In this document: piece after piece, positions 48,196-57,879 of the stretch
Layout: each line of letters starts with the position of its first letter
Numbering within the stretch: position 1 is the stretch's first letter
Source: Algoriphagus formosus
GTDB lineage: Bacteria > Bacteroidota > Bacteroidia > Cytophagales > Cyclobacteriaceae
Direction: 5' to 3'
DNA length: 64,000 bases
NCBI RefSeq assembly: GCF_002807035.1
Contig: NZ_NIUC01000002.1
Span: 1,207,267 to 1,271,266 of the forward strand
The notes under the pieces: generated by a model
What the model was told of the DNA's origin: nothing
The model's input: only the letters and a program-made list of their open reading frames with translations
Databases searched by the model: none
Program-made: the position numbers and the translations under genes

Positions 48196-50406
48196 ATGAG
48201 AGTTTCCATCACCACCTTGCTCCTCGCAAAGCTGCTTTTCCTGTGTACCCAATTGGAAAGCTTTGCGCAATCTGTAAATGCTTTTGCTTTTAAGCTAAAA
48301 GAACCTATTGTGCTAGATGGCATTCTGGATGAGGAGATTTGGGGAGAGGAAGGATGGAATGATAACTTCACTCAATATTTTCCCTACGACACTTCAGCAG
48401 CTGTCGCGCAAAGTCGGGTAAAAATCGCATTTGATGATGACAACTTATACCTAGCGGCTGTCATGGAGAATACCGGTCCGCGAGAGTATGTATCTACTTC
48501 TCTCCGCCGGGATTATCGAGGGGAACAGAATGACGGGATCAGTTTCGTTTTTGATACCTTCAACGATAAGACCAATGCCTTTCAGTTTGGTATCAACCCC
48601 TATGGCGTACAACGGGAGGCACTTTTAGCTAATGGAGGTTCCCGGTCTGAGGATCTAAATTTGGCTTGGGATAATAAATGGTATGCCCGGGCAACTATTC
48701 ATGAAAATCATTGGCAAGTAGAGGCCGTCATTCCTCTTTCTACGCTGCGATACAAGGATGGTGCTCAAAATTGGAATGTCAATTTCTATCGAATCGATAG
48801 TCATAATGGGGAGCGAAGCACTTGGGCACCTATTCCCCGAAATTTCTCCATCATTTCGACAGCATTCAGCAGGACCTTGATTTTTGAAGAGCCGCTGCGC
48901 AAAAATTCAGCGAATATTTCTGTGATTCCGTATATCGCAGGCCGAACGTCCCAAAATTTCCTGGAAGGAACTTCCGAGTCCTTTACTCCTGCATTTGGAG
49001 GGGATGCCAAAGTCGGAATTGGACCTGCCTTGAATTTGGACTTAACATTCAATCCGGATTTCTCTCAGGTGGAGGTAGATCAGCAAGTTACCAATTTGGA
49101 TCGTTTTGAGATCTTTTTTCCCGAGCGAAGACAGTTCTTTCTTGAAAACGGTGATCTCTTTGCAAGTTTTGGTCATCCACTGGCAAGACCCTTTTTCTCT
49201 CGTCGAATCGGGGTAGACCGTGATAGCGCAACGGGTCAAAATGTGCAGAATAAAATCATCTACGGTGCCAGACTTTCTGGAAAAGTCACAGATGACTGGC
49301 GTGTGGGACTGATGAATATGCAAACCGCTACCGATGAGGATCGAGGTATAGCAGGAAAGAATTTTAGTGTTTTGGCAGTTCAAAAGAAGGTATTCTCTAG
49401 ATCCAATGTTGGTTTTATTTTCGTTGATCGGGAGTCTTTAGCCTTGGATGAATATCAAAGTATTTTCAACCCGAATGAATACAATCGCATGCTTGGGGTG
49501 GAGTATAATTTGGCTTCAGAGGATAATCGCTGGACGGGAAAGGCCTTATACCATCGAACTTTTGAAAGCACCGAGAAAGAAGCTCCCCGAACGCTCAATG
49601 CTTATGTATTGTACAGCGATTTGCACTGGCGCTGGAGTATTAGCTACTTGGATATTGGAGCTGGCTATAACCCTGAAGTTGGTTTTGTCCCTCGGGTGGA
49701 TTACAAGCGCTTTAACCCTGACTTGGGCTATCGGTTTTTCCCCAAATCCAATTTCATCAACAGTCATGGACCTCAACTGGAGTATGAGCTACGATGGAAT
49801 GAAACTTTAGGAACCACAGACCGGGATATTGGTCTACAATACGAAGTTCGCTTTCAGTCTTTGGCGCAATTTACCTTGGGGTATACCAACAGTTATATTT
49901 ATTTATTCGACGATTTTGATCCTACCCGAACAGGTGGAGAGCCTTTACTTGCGGGAACAGATTATACGGTCGATCGCTATGGCTTTGAGTTTCGATCCAA
50001 TCCTCGACAGGCATTTAACTTTAGATTAGAAGGGGAAGCGGGAGAGTATTTTACCGGAGATATAGCCACTTTGCGAAGTGAACTTGCCTGGAGAATTGGC
50101 TATACGGCTAATATCGGGATGAACTTCAGTTATAATCGGATACGACTCCCTGAGCCACAAAATGACGCAGATTTGCTACTTGTGGGACCGCGGATTGATT
50201 TGACCTTTACCAAGTCCCTCTTCTGGACGACTTTTATCCAGTACAATAACCAAATCCAAAATATCAATATCAATACCCGTTTGCAGTGGCGATTTGCTCC
50301 GGTTTCTGACTTCTTCTTGGTTTACACTGACAATTATTTCCCGGATACATTTGCCTCCAAGCAGCGAAGTTTGGTGCTGAAGCTGAATTATTGGTTGAAT
50401 ATTTGA
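48196..50406 (+). CDS. DUF5916 outer-membrane protein with N-terminal CBM9-like domain
   Basis: This encodes 736 residues. After a signal peptide (ending SFAQ) the first 200 residues form a CBM9-like beta-sandwich (LDGILDEEIWGEEGW, FDDDNLYLAAVMEN, NPYGVQREALLANG). The rest is the DUF5916 region, a probable outer-membrane barrel (FNPDFSQVEVDQQVTNLDRF, EIFFPERRQFFLENGDLF) ending in an aromatic strand (LKLNYWLNI). Such proteins are common in Bacteroidota; substrates are unknown. A -7-box-like TAGTTTTG lies at 48,172-48,179, but its upstream TTG is 25 bases away, too far for the standard promoter. Confidence 0.85.
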   Translation: MRVSITTLLLAKLLFLCTQLESFAQSVNAFAFKLKEPIVLDGILDEEIWGEEGWNDNFTQYFPYDTSAAVAQSRVKIAFDDDNLYLAAVMENTGPREYVSTSLRRDYRGEQNDGISFVFDTFNDKTNAFQFGINPYGVQREALLANGGSRSEDLNLAWDNKWYARATIHENHWQVEAVIPLSTLRYKDGAQNWNVNFYRIDSHNGERSTWAPIPRNFSIISTAFSRTLIFEEPLRKNSANISVIPYIAGRTSQNFLEGTSESFTPAFGGDAKVGIGPALNLDLTFNPDFSQVEVDQQVTNLDRFEIFFPERRQFFLENGDLFASFGHPLARPFFSRRIGVDRDSATGQNVQNKIIYGARLSGKVTDDWRVGLMNMQTATDEDRGIAGKNFSVLAVQKKVFSRSNVGFIFVDRESLALDEYQSIFNPNEYNRMLGVEYNLASEDNRWTGKALYHRTFESTEKEAPRTLNAYVLYSDLHWRWSISYLDIGAGYNPEVGFVPRVDYKRFNPDLGYRFFPKSNFINSHGPQLEYELRWNETLGTTDRDIGLQYEVRFQSLAQFTLGYTNSYIYLFDDFDPTRTGGEPLLAGTDYTVDRYGFEFRSNPRQAFNFRLEGEAGEYFTGDIATLRSELAWRIGYTANIGMNFSYNRIRLPEPQNDADLLLVGPRIDLTFTKSLFWTTFIQYNNQIQNININTRLQWRFAPVSDFFLVYTDNYFPDTFASKQRSLVLKLNYWLNI

Positions 50407-50462
50407 TTTGGAGATTACTTCAATAAATAGAGGTTAAATAGTACTGTTGATTAGTAAATTCC

Positions 50463-51023
50463 TCACCCCACTCTAATCCCCCATTTCCCAAGCAACCCCG
50501 GTAATCCTTCTAAATCAAATCTTGCTCCTTTGACCTTGTTGATTTCCGGATCTAGCCGGTAGTTGAGAGCTTCACGAAAGTCGGCCTTTTCCAGATTGCT
50601 CCGGTCAAAGACAGTTCCGCTCATGTCCGAACCCATAAAACTTGCTCCGCTTAGATCAGCTTGAGAAAAGTCCACTTCTAACATTCGGCAGTGGAGGAAT
50701 TGAGACTTTTTGAGTTGAAGATTGAAAAAGTTGCAGTAGTCGAGCTGGCAATTCTCAAACCGAAACTCAAGCAAAAAAGGATTGGAAGTATTAAAGTGTA
50801 CACCAAGAATTTTGCAGCGCTCAAAGCGGACATTCTGGAATGAAACCTTAAACACCTTGGTATTGCTTAGATCACAATCCTGGAAGGTGCAATTTTCAAA
50901 GCTTGATCCCTGAAAGTCTAGACCGGAAAAGTCGCAACCATTGAAATCACAGGTATCATACTCACCTATTTGAAAATCTGAAGAAGATAGGTTTTGAAAT
51001 GTTTGGTCGGAGAGATAGGGCAT
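50463..51023 (-). CDS. Pentapeptide-repeat protein
   Basis: This encodes 186 residues built largely of A(D/N)LxX-type repeats (CDFNGCDFSGLDFQGSSFEN at 25-45; VDFSQADLSGASFMGSDMSG near 120-140), which fold into a right-handed quadrilateral helix. There is no signal peptide or catalytic domain. Related proteins include DNA-mimic gyrase protectors, but many have no known role. It stands alone, convergent with the DUF5916 gene. Confidence 0.88.
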   Translation of the reverse strand: MPYLSDQTFQNLSSSDFQIGEYDTCDFNGCDFSGLDFQGSSFENCTFQDCDLSNTKVFKVSFQNVRFERCKILGVHFNTSNPFLLEFRFENCQLDYCNFFNLQLKKSQFLHCRMLEVDFSQADLSGASFMGSDMSGTVFDRSNLEKADFREALNYRLDPEINKVKGARFDLEGLPGLLGKWGIRVG

Positions 51024-51118
51024 ATAAAATCCATTGATAATTGAAGTTACGGTTTAAGTTAAATAGCTAATGGACAATAAAAGCAGTCTTGGAAATTAAT
51101 ATTCACTTATCAAAAAAA

Positions 51119-52105
51119 TTACTCGCTAAAACCTTTCAGCTCTTTCTCTAATTTTCTTTTCAACTTGCCTTTGCTGTAGCCATTCCAAATACTCTGAACT
51201 TCGCCGGAAGGGTTAATTAGAACAAAAGAAGGGAATATTTCTATTTCAAAAAGCCTTGTAGCTAAACTGGTTCGGTCCCAAAGGTTTGTCCAAGTCATTA
51301 GCGCTTTATGGTCTTTCCATTTTTCTTCCCAGATATTTCGGCTTTTGTCATTCCATATCGTAACGAACTCTACATCTTTCCCATGTTTCTGATATACCTC
51401 TATCAATTCGGGAAGGGCTTTAATACAACCTCCGCATCCAGTAAATGAAAAGTCTAAAAGGACATATTTTCCTTTTTGTTCCTTCAAGCTAAAGTCAGTA
51501 CCATTTTTACTTTCCAAAACAAAATCCGGTGCCATTTGCCCAACTTTAGCTCTAGCCATGGCATTGAGGCTCAAATAGGTCTTGATTTCATCTACTTCCC
51601 AAGTATCGACTAAAGGACCCGGAACTTGATCAAGCAAATCCATCAATTCTTCATCCTTAAAAATCGACTTGTGTGAGTTTAGCATTCGAAGACCTACAAG
51701 TTTGTCGAGATGGCTGGTGATTAGCAACTTTTTATTTGCTTCATCAGCCAGCTCGATATCAGTTTGGATTTGTGTAAAGGGATGAATTGGACTCAGCTGC
51801 CAGCTTTCTGGTTGATTGACATTTCCAGTAAGTGTATATTCTCCTGAATCCATCCAAAAGGTTTTAGAAGCCCGAATTTTTCCTGATGTCAAAATATAAC
51901 TGATAGAAAGAGTTTTTGGTCCAGGCATCGAGTCCGTTTCGGTGAACTCGTATTTTTCGCCGTACAATTTGACCAGGTTTTCTCCATGCTGAATTCCGAT
52001 TAGTTGGTTCCCTGAAAAGTTTCCTTCTAGCTTGCTGATTAGCTTAGTTTGAGCATTTGCTTCAAAACTTATAAATAAGATAAAAATCAGTATGTGTAAC
52101 TTCAT
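51119..52105 (-). CDS. Periplasmic thioredoxin-like (TlpA/AhpC-TSA) protein
   Basis: This encodes 328 residues. A signal peptide (ending FEANA) is followed by a DUF4369-like N-terminal domain (about 20-180) and then a thioredoxin fold: GQMAPDFVLESKNGTDFSLK, the active site FTGCGGCIKALPEL and the cis-Pro region IFPSFVLINP. CGGC differs from the usual CxPC or CPPC and would change its redox potential. It probably reduces or oxidises exported proteins in the periplasm. Confidence 0.85.
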   Translation of the reverse strand: MKLHILIFILFISFEANAQTKLISKLEGNFSGNQLIGIQHGENLVKLYGEKYEFTETDSMPGPKTLSISYILTSGKIRASKTFWMDSGEYTLTGNVNQPESWQLSPIHPFTQIQTDIELADEANKKLLITSHLDKLVGLRMLNSHKSIFKDEELMDLLDQVPGPLVDTWEVDEIKTYLSLNAMARAKVGQMAPDFVLESKNGTDFSLKEQKGKYVLLDFSFTGCGGCIKALPELIEVYQKHGKDVEFVTIWNDKSRNIWEEKWKDHKALMTWTNLWDRTSLATRLFEIEIFPSFVLINPSGEVQSIWNGYSKGKLKRKLEKELKGFSE

Positions 52106-52254
52106 GAGTTAGTTAATTTCTTTTTTCTTCTAGTTTTACTTAAAAAAAACAAAATAGTTACAAAGAGTTGATCAGATTAATCTTCAGAATTAAATATCAA
52201 TCAGTATGCTTTTCTTGCCCCTTCCATCCCTTTCCACCAAATTAGCGATCAAAC

Positions 52255-53346
52255 TTGGAGACATTGAAAGAGATAAGGCTTCATATCACAAATAGTACAA
52301 ACGACTGGAAAGATTGGGATCATTTTCTTGCTAAATCCAAACGTGGCATTTACCTCCAACTCAGTGATTGGTTAAAAAGCTATCGCGCCTATGGTTTTGA
52401 AGAGCATTTGATCCTTTCTAAAGATCCTTCTGGCCAGATTCAGGGAGGGATGGGACTGGTTTTGGCTAAAGCTGGCCCGCTAAAGATTTTGGTGGCACCC
52501 TACGGACCGATATTGGGTCAGGGAAAGGAAGATTTGTTTCCTGCATTTGTCATTGAGTTTTATGCTTTTGCCAGAAAATGTGGGGCCTTTCTAGCGCAGC
52601 TATCTGCACCTATTACCACGACTTCTGACTTTCAGGATCATTTTATGACTTCCCAGCTGGCCTATCCAATTGCACCGACTGGAAAAGGTCTGCTTTTTAA
52701 ATATGTCACTGGTCTGTCTGCCTTCCGTGCGGTGAAGCTTTTTGCTGGAGAAGAAGATGCCTATGAGAAAGTGCGGTCAAATTACAAAGCCAATACTCGA
52801 CGGGATGTCAATAAATCCAATCGTATGGGAAATGAATTGGTGTTTGCAGAAGGTGCGGAGGAAATCCAAAAAGCCTACGATCTGATAGAGCTTAATGCTG
52901 AAAATCAAGGCTATGCGGTGCGATCTTGGGATGACTTCGGACCTACTTTGATATCCTTGGTGAATTCTGGTCACTGCATAATCCCTTGCTGTCAAAATGA
53001 GGGTTCCTTGAAAGGGGCTTTGATCATTTTTGAAGCTGGACAAAAGCTGCACTACATCATGGGAGCGACGCTTCGAGAAAAGAAAGACCTTTTGGTGGGT
53101 CACTTTCTCCAGGATCAGGTGATTCAGTTTGCCATATCAAAGGGCTATGATTTTTACGATATTTCTATGGGTGGAAGCCCAGGAGTTGTCCGTTTTAAGG
53201 AAGGTTTTGGAGGGGAAGTTTTGCCCTTGCCTGAACCTCAGTATTGGGTCCTAAAGCCTGCACAGTTTTTTGCCTATCAAAAACTCCTTCCGTGGGTTCA
53301 AAAAAACAAAACCTTGGTCTCCAAGATTGTAAAGAAATTCAAGTAA
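52255..53346 (+). CDS. FemAB/GNAT-fold transferase (peptidoglycan bridge or lipid-linked acyl transfer)
   Basis: This encodes 363 residues. Two GNAT-like halves are visible, with KSNYKANTRRDVNKSNRMGN (about 175-195) as the conserved central motif and FYDISMGGSPGVVRFKEGFG near 305-325 as the C-terminal signature of the FemX/FemAB group. These enzymes add amino acids to lipid II or modify surface glycans using aminoacyl-tRNA. The start is a TTG at 52,255, as no in-frame ATG fits; an ATG at 52,206 is out of frame. Confidence 0.78.
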   Translation: METLKEIRLHITNSTNDWKDWDHFLAKSKRGIYLQLSDWLKSYRAYGFEEHLILSKDPSGQIQGGMGLVLAKAGPLKILVAPYGPILGQGKEDLFPAFVIEFYAFARKCGAFLAQLSAPITTTSDFQDHFMTSQLAYPIAPTGKGLLFKYVTGLSAFRAVKLFAGEEDAYEKVRSNYKANTRRDVNKSNRMGNELVFAEGAEEIQKAYDLIELNAENQGYAVRSWDDFGPTLISLVNSGHCIIPCCQNEGSLKGALIIFEAGQKLHYIMGATLREKKDLLVGHFLQDQVIQFAISKGYDFYDISMGGSPGVVRFKEGFGGEVLPLPEPQYWVLKPAQFFAYQKLLPWVQKNKTLVSKIVKKFK

Positions 53347-53380
53347 GAGCCTTTCTATATTCCTTTAAGCCATTTGCTTC

Positions 53381-54841
53381 ATGAAAAACGAAACTGATCA
53401 AAGCCTAGATCCACAGGATTGGGAATCTATGCGTCAATTGGGCCATCAGATGATCGATGACCTCATAGATTATTGGAAAGGCATCCGCGATGAAAAGATC
53501 TGGAAACCCATACCTCAAGAGGTCAAGAAAGCGCTCGAGACCTCTATTCCCGAAAAGGGCGAAGACCCAAAAAAGGTCTATGAGGATTTTAAGCAGAATG
53601 TTTTCCCCTACAACAAAGGGAACGTACATCCTCGATTTTTTGCCTGGATTCAGGGAACCGGTACACCTCTAGGTACTTTTGCCGACCTGTTGGCTTCCGG
53701 GATGAATCCCAATACAACCATCGGAGAACACTCAGCCATGTATGTGGACCGGCAGGTAGTCAACTGGTGCAAGGAACTGATGGGTTTTCCTTCCGATGCG
53801 TCCGGGATTTTGGTAAGTGGAGGCTCGATGGCCAATATCACTGCCTTGGCTGTAGCTCGCAATTCCCATGGTGAGGGAAATATCCGTGAAAAAGGACTTG
53901 TTGGGAATGGAGAAAATCTCGTTTTGTACTGCTCCACCGAGACTCATTCCTGTATTCAAAAAGCAGCTGAGATTCTAGGTTTGGGAACTGATTCGGTTCG
54001 TATGATTCCTGTGAATGCCAATTTTGAAATGAAGGTGGATCTTCTGGAAGAACAGATTCAAGCCGATTTGGCTGCAGGACTGAGCCCTTTTGCCATTGTA
54101 GGTACTGCTGGGACTGTTAACACCGGAGCGATTGATCCCTTGGATGAGTTGCTGGAAAAAGCCAAGAAGTACAAGTTGTGGTTTCATGTGGATGGAGCTT
54201 ACGGTGCTTTGGCCAGGTTAGACCCGATTTACGCAAGTCGGCTTGTGGCTTTGGATGAGGCAGATTCGGTAGCTTTCGATTTGCATAAGTGGCTTTATGT
54301 CCCCTATGAAGTGGGATGCACTTTAATTCGGGATGCCAAGAAGCATAGAGATGCATTTGCTTTCACGCCAAATTACCTACTACAGGAGAAGCGGGGGCTT
54401 TCAGGTGGTCCCGATCCGATCAGTCATTATGGTTTTGAGCTTTCCCGAGGTTTTAAGGCGCTCAAGATATGGATGTCTTTGAAAGAGCATGGCTGGAAAA
54501 AATATGCCCAAATGATTGCTCAGAATAATCGGCAGGCTGAATACTTGGGCCGATTGGTTGATTCACATGTACAGCTGGAATTAATGGCACCAGTCTCCAT
54601 GAGTATCACCTGCTTTCGAATGGTTCAAGAAGGAATGAGCGAGGAAGAAATTCGAGACTTAAATAGGGAGATTCTTGTCCGGATTCAGGAGGAAGGGATT
54701 GCCTCTCCGAGTTCTACTATTTTGAATGGAAAATATACGCTTCGAGTTGCCAATGTCAATCAACGGACACGATTTGAAGACATGGATTTACTGGTGGATG
54801 AGGTCCTTCGAATCGGAAATGAAATTCTATCAAAAAAGTAA
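53381..54841 (+). CDS. PLP-dependent amino-acid decarboxylase (aromatic-L-amino-acid type, group II)
   Basis: This encodes 486 residues. The PLP lysine is K303 in AFDLHKWLYVPYEVG. FHVDGAYGALARLD carries the Asp that pairs with the pyridine nitrogen, and LVSGGSMANITAL binds the phosphate. The N-terminal GNVHPRFFAWIQGTGTPLG is typical of the aromatic/tyrosine/DOPA decarboxylase group. The substrate cannot be fixed from sequence. It starts 34 bp after the FemAB-like gene and may share its transcript. Confidence 0.88.
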   Translation: MKNETDQSLDPQDWESMRQLGHQMIDDLIDYWKGIRDEKIWKPIPQEVKKALETSIPEKGEDPKKVYEDFKQNVFPYNKGNVHPRFFAWIQGTGTPLGTFADLLASGMNPNTTIGEHSAMYVDRQVVNWCKELMGFPSDASGILVSGGSMANITALAVARNSHGEGNIREKGLVGNGENLVLYCSTETHSCIQKAAEILGLGTDSVRMIPVNANFEMKVDLLEEQIQADLAAGLSPFAIVGTAGTVNTGAIDPLDELLEKAKKYKLWFHVDGAYGALARLDPIYASRLVALDEADSVAFDLHKWLYVPYEVGCTLIRDAKKHRDAFAFTPNYLLQEKRGLSGGPDPISHYGFELSRGFKALKIWMSLKEHGWKKYAQMIAQNNRQAEYLGRLVDSHVQLELMAPVSMSITCFRMVQEGMSEEEIRDLNREILVRIQEEGIASPSSTILNGKYTLRVANVNQRTRFEDMDLLVDEVLRIGNEILSKK

Positions 54842-54910
54842 AAAGATCAAAATTGGTCTGATTTTCGATGTGAATTAAGTAACTTTTATCTAAACCTAAA
54901 TTTTCAGCAT

Positions 54911-55357
54911 ATGAATTTTAAAAAACTCATGCTCGCAATGTTCTTTATAGGAACCTTTGCAATAGTAGAATCTCACGGTCAGGAATTGGGTCTCCGATTC
55001 GGAAACGTCAATGGAAATAATGTCGCCTTAGATGCAGTATTTTCTTTAGGAGACTTTAGCCGACTTCACGGTGACCTTAGCTTCGGTGGAGGCGGAGTTG
55101 GCATTGACGTGCTCTGGAATCCGATCTATCGTCCGATAGCAGATTCAGAGTTTAATTATTATTTAGGCTTTGGTCCTTCCTTATTTCTCGGCGATCCCTT
55201 TAGACTGGGAGCAGCAGGTGAGATCGGTGCGGAGTATCAGTTTGCAGATATTCCTTTGATTATCGGACTCGATTGGCGACCCTATTTTATTTTAGTCGAA
55301 AACACCAATTTTGACGCTGGAGGATTTGGATTAAATGTTCGCTGGCGATTAAACTAA
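54911..55357 (+). CDS. Small exported beta-barrel-like protein
   Basis: This encodes 148 residues. A signal peptide (ending ESHGQ) precedes a Gly-rich, beta-rich chain with alternating hydrophobic residues (LHGDLSFGGGGVGIDVLWNP, YYLGFGPSLFL) and a terminal aromatic strand (FGLNVRWRLN). This fits a small outer-membrane barrel of about eight strands. Function unknown. It ends at a bidirectional terminator. Confidence 0.65.
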   Translation: MNFKKLMLAMFFIGTFAIVESHGQELGLRFGNVNGNNVALDAVFSLGDFSRLHGDLSFGGGGVGIDVLWNPIYRPIADSEFNYYLGFGPSLFLGDPFRLGAAGEIGAEYQFADIPLIIGLDWRPYFILVENTNFDAGGFGLNVRWRLN

Positions 55358-55362
55358 AATAG

Positions 55363-55401
55363 AATAGCCGGGTCAGATTCATTTTGACCCGGCTATTTTT
55401 T
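55363..55401. terminator. Bidirectional terminator between convergent genes
   Basis: AATAGCCGGGTCA and TGACCCGGCTATT are perfectly complementary around a short loop and are flanked by a T run on the plus side; it serves the barrel gene and, on the minus strand, the TonB receptor. Confidence 0.9.
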
Positions 55402-57807
55402 TTAAAACTCTATGATCAAGCCAATGGTAGGAAGTATATTTCCTGCTGTATTTTCAATCAACTTCAATTGATAGCGACTTGGATCATTTGGATTGACCAC
55501 CAAGTCTCCCGCATCATCTCGCTCCGGAACTAGCAGTGGAGCTTGTTGTGCCTGAAAGTTGTAGGCATTTTGAATATCAAAATACCAGTTCAGATTCCAG
55601 TTTTTGAAATAATACTTTTTGTCTACCCTCAGGTCGAGCTGATGGAAAGCCGGAAGACGCTCGCCGTTGATTTGAGTAAAGTCCAAAATCCCTTGATTCC
55701 GTAGATCCCAATTACTGATCAGTGCAGACTCTTCTACATCAAATGGTGTATAAGGCGTACCTCCCAAATACCTCCATCTCGCACCGATTTCCCAGTTTTT
55801 CTTAAATCGTTTTCCAGCGGTAAGACTTAGAATGATCCGATTGTCCCAAGAGGAAGGAATGAAACCCTCGGTATTTGGATTGGTAAATTCGCTTCTCACC
55901 AAAGTCAAAGCCGCAATTCCATAAAAGTCATTGAAAAGACGCTGCTGAGCCAAAAACTCAATTCCGTAAGCACGTCCATCTGAGTTGGATATCACTGCTT
56001 CATTACCAATTACACCAAAGTCAGCCCCCAGGTTGGCGAGGGAAATTCCATTGAGTACAGAGGAAGGATAATTCGAATAGCGTTTGTAAAATGCCTCGGC
56101 AGTGAATCTTCGGTTTTTCTCAGGCTGTAGTAATTCGATTCCTGCGATCAGTTGATTGTTGCGAATAAAACGAACATCATTTTGCTGATTGATCAATTCC
56201 CCTTCATTATTTCGGAATCCTAGGACCGTATAAGGTGGACGTTGGTAATAGATTCCTGCATTCGCAGTTGCAAATAAATTTGGTTTGAGCTGATAGGAAA
56301 CAGAGATTCTTGGGCTTATTTGATTCAGTGGATTTTGGGCAGTCCGACCAAAATCGGAGCCATCCATCCGAATTCCTCCTGTCAACAGCAGGCGCTCTCC
56401 ATCAAAAGTCTTGCTTCCTGAAATAAAGGCACCGTAGGAATTGAAATTACTAATAGAACTGATGTCGATGACCTGACCCGTGCTGGAAAGTGTAGCTCGA
56501 TCAAAGTTTTCGATTAGGTATCTGGAGTACTCATAATTTACACCGTATTTCAGCGTGTATCCAGTTCCAAAAATGGAGTTTTCCGCTCTGAATTTATTCT
56601 CGGATTCTTGAGAGAGGTAGTCAAAAATCAAATTGTCCTCTGAGCTTTCATCATTGTTGGCATATTTGAAAGAGCGGTTGTTCAGCATATTTCTGCTAAG
56701 TACAAAAGTCCAAAAACCATTCTCTCGAAAGCGCTTAAGCTTTAGACCAGTTGCGTAATTCCACTGCTCTTGAATAGGCAATACTCCAAGGAGATACAAT
56801 CGGTTTTCCCGTTCTTCTTCAGTTTCATCATCTGGGATATCCTGATTGAGCACAAAATTGTCGATGGCTCCTACACCCAAAAATGTCAGCTCCGTCTTGT
56901 CATTCAGTTTGGTTGTAGTTTTTACCTGAAAATCATTGAATGTCGGTAGAAAAGGCAGACCCAAAAGCCGAAATAACCCCTGTAAATAGGACCTTCTGGC
57001 AGAGAAAAGGTAGGTGGTTTTATCCCCTATGGGCCCTTCGTTGGAAAGAGTAAGCTCGGATGCTCCCACAGTCAATTGGGTAAACATCTCGTCCCTTCTT
57101 CCTTCCTTTAACTCAAACTCGAAGAAGGAGCTCAAAGAGTTCATTCGATTGGCCGGAAAACCTCCCGTGATCACGTCCACGTTTTTGATCAGGTTGACAT
57201 TCAAAATACCAACAGGCCCACCAGAGGAACCTTGGGTAGCAAAGTGGTTGATAACAGGAACCTCTATTTCATCGATGAAAAACTTATTCTCATTTGGCGC
57301 TCCGCCCCGTATCAAAATATCATTTCGAAAACTCGCTGTGCTGGCTACCCCCGGCAAAGATTGAATAACTCGAGAGATATCCCGGTTTCCTCCCGGATAG
57401 CGCTCAATCTCATTGGTATTGAGTCTTCTGACGGAAAGCGGAGTTTCTTCTGATCGGGTAAATTCTGAACTTACCACCACTTCACTCAACTCGGAAGCAT
57501 CTTCCTGCAATTCAAAGTCCAGCTGAATAGCCTTTGCCTGACTGACTTGAATCTCGTATTTGGTGACGGTTTTATATCCGACAAAACTCGCCCGGATATT
57601 ATATAGGCCGGGAGGTACATTTTGGATTTCATAGTTTCCATCTTCATCTGAAATGGCTCCCAATTCCGTTTCCAAGATGAGAACATTGGCAAAAGCTACT
57701 GGCTCATTGTTGACAGGATTGAAAATTCTTCCTTTGACCACGCCTTGGGCTAGGATAGTGCCGGATAGAAAAATAAAAAGCAGTGAAAGTAGTTTTGTTT
57801 TCATAGT
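55402..57807 (-). CDS. TonB-dependent receptor with N-terminal carboxypeptidase-regulatory-like domain
   Basis: This encodes 801 residues from ATG 57,807 (MKTKLLSLLFIFLSGTILAQ), a good signal peptide; an ATG 12 codons earlier gives no better signal. Residues 20-100 are a CarboxypepD-reg-like beta-sandwich (GRIFNPVNNEPVAFANVLIL). The plug domain follows (NRDISRVIQSLPGVASTASF, RNDILIRGGAPNENKFFIDE) and then a 22-strand-type barrel. There is no SusD partner, so it is not a typical polysaccharide locus. The substrate is unknown. Confidence 0.9.
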   Translation of the reverse strand, partial: TMKTKLLSLLFIFLSGTILAQGVVKGRIFNPVNNEPVAFANVLILETELGAISDEDGNYEIQNVPPGLYNIRASFVGYKTVTKYEIQVSQAKAIQLDFELQEDASELSEVVVSSEFTRSEETPLSVRRLNTNEIERYPGGNRDISRVIQSLPGVASTASFRNDILIRGGAPNENKFFIDEIEVPVINHFATQGSSGGPVGILNVNLIKNVDVITGGFPANRMNSLSSFFEFELKEGRRDEMFTQLTVGASELTLSNEGPIGDKTTYLFSARRSYLQGLFRLLGLPFLPTFNDFQVKTTTKLNDKTELTFLGVGAIDNFVLNQDIPDDETEEERENRLYLLGVLPIQEQWNYATGLKLKRFRENGFWTFVLSRNMLNNRSFKYANNDESSEDNLIFDYLSQESENKFRAENSIFGTGYTLKYGVNYEYSRYLIENFDRATLSSTGQVIDISSISNFNSYGAFISGSKTFDGERLLLTGGIRMDGSDFGRTAQNPLNQISPRISVSYQLKPNLFATANAGIYYQRPPYTVLGFRNNEGELINQQNDVRFIRNNQLIAGIELLQPEKNRRFTAEAFYKRYSNYPSSVLNGISLANLGADFGVIGNEAVISNSDGRAYGIEFLAQQRLFNDFYGIAALTLVRSEFTNPNTEGFIPSSWDNRIILSLTAGKRFKKNWEIGARWRYLGGTPYTPFDVEESALISNWDLRNQGILDFTQINGERLPAFHQLDLRVDKKYYFKNWNLNWYFDIQNAYNFQAQQAPLLVPERDDAGDLVVNPNDPSRYQLKLIENTAGNILPTIGLIIEF

Positions 57808-57879
57808 TGGTTTTATGACTACTATGAAAATCAATTTTATCAAAGATGGTTTCAGAAATCATTCAGATTTTGACAAAAA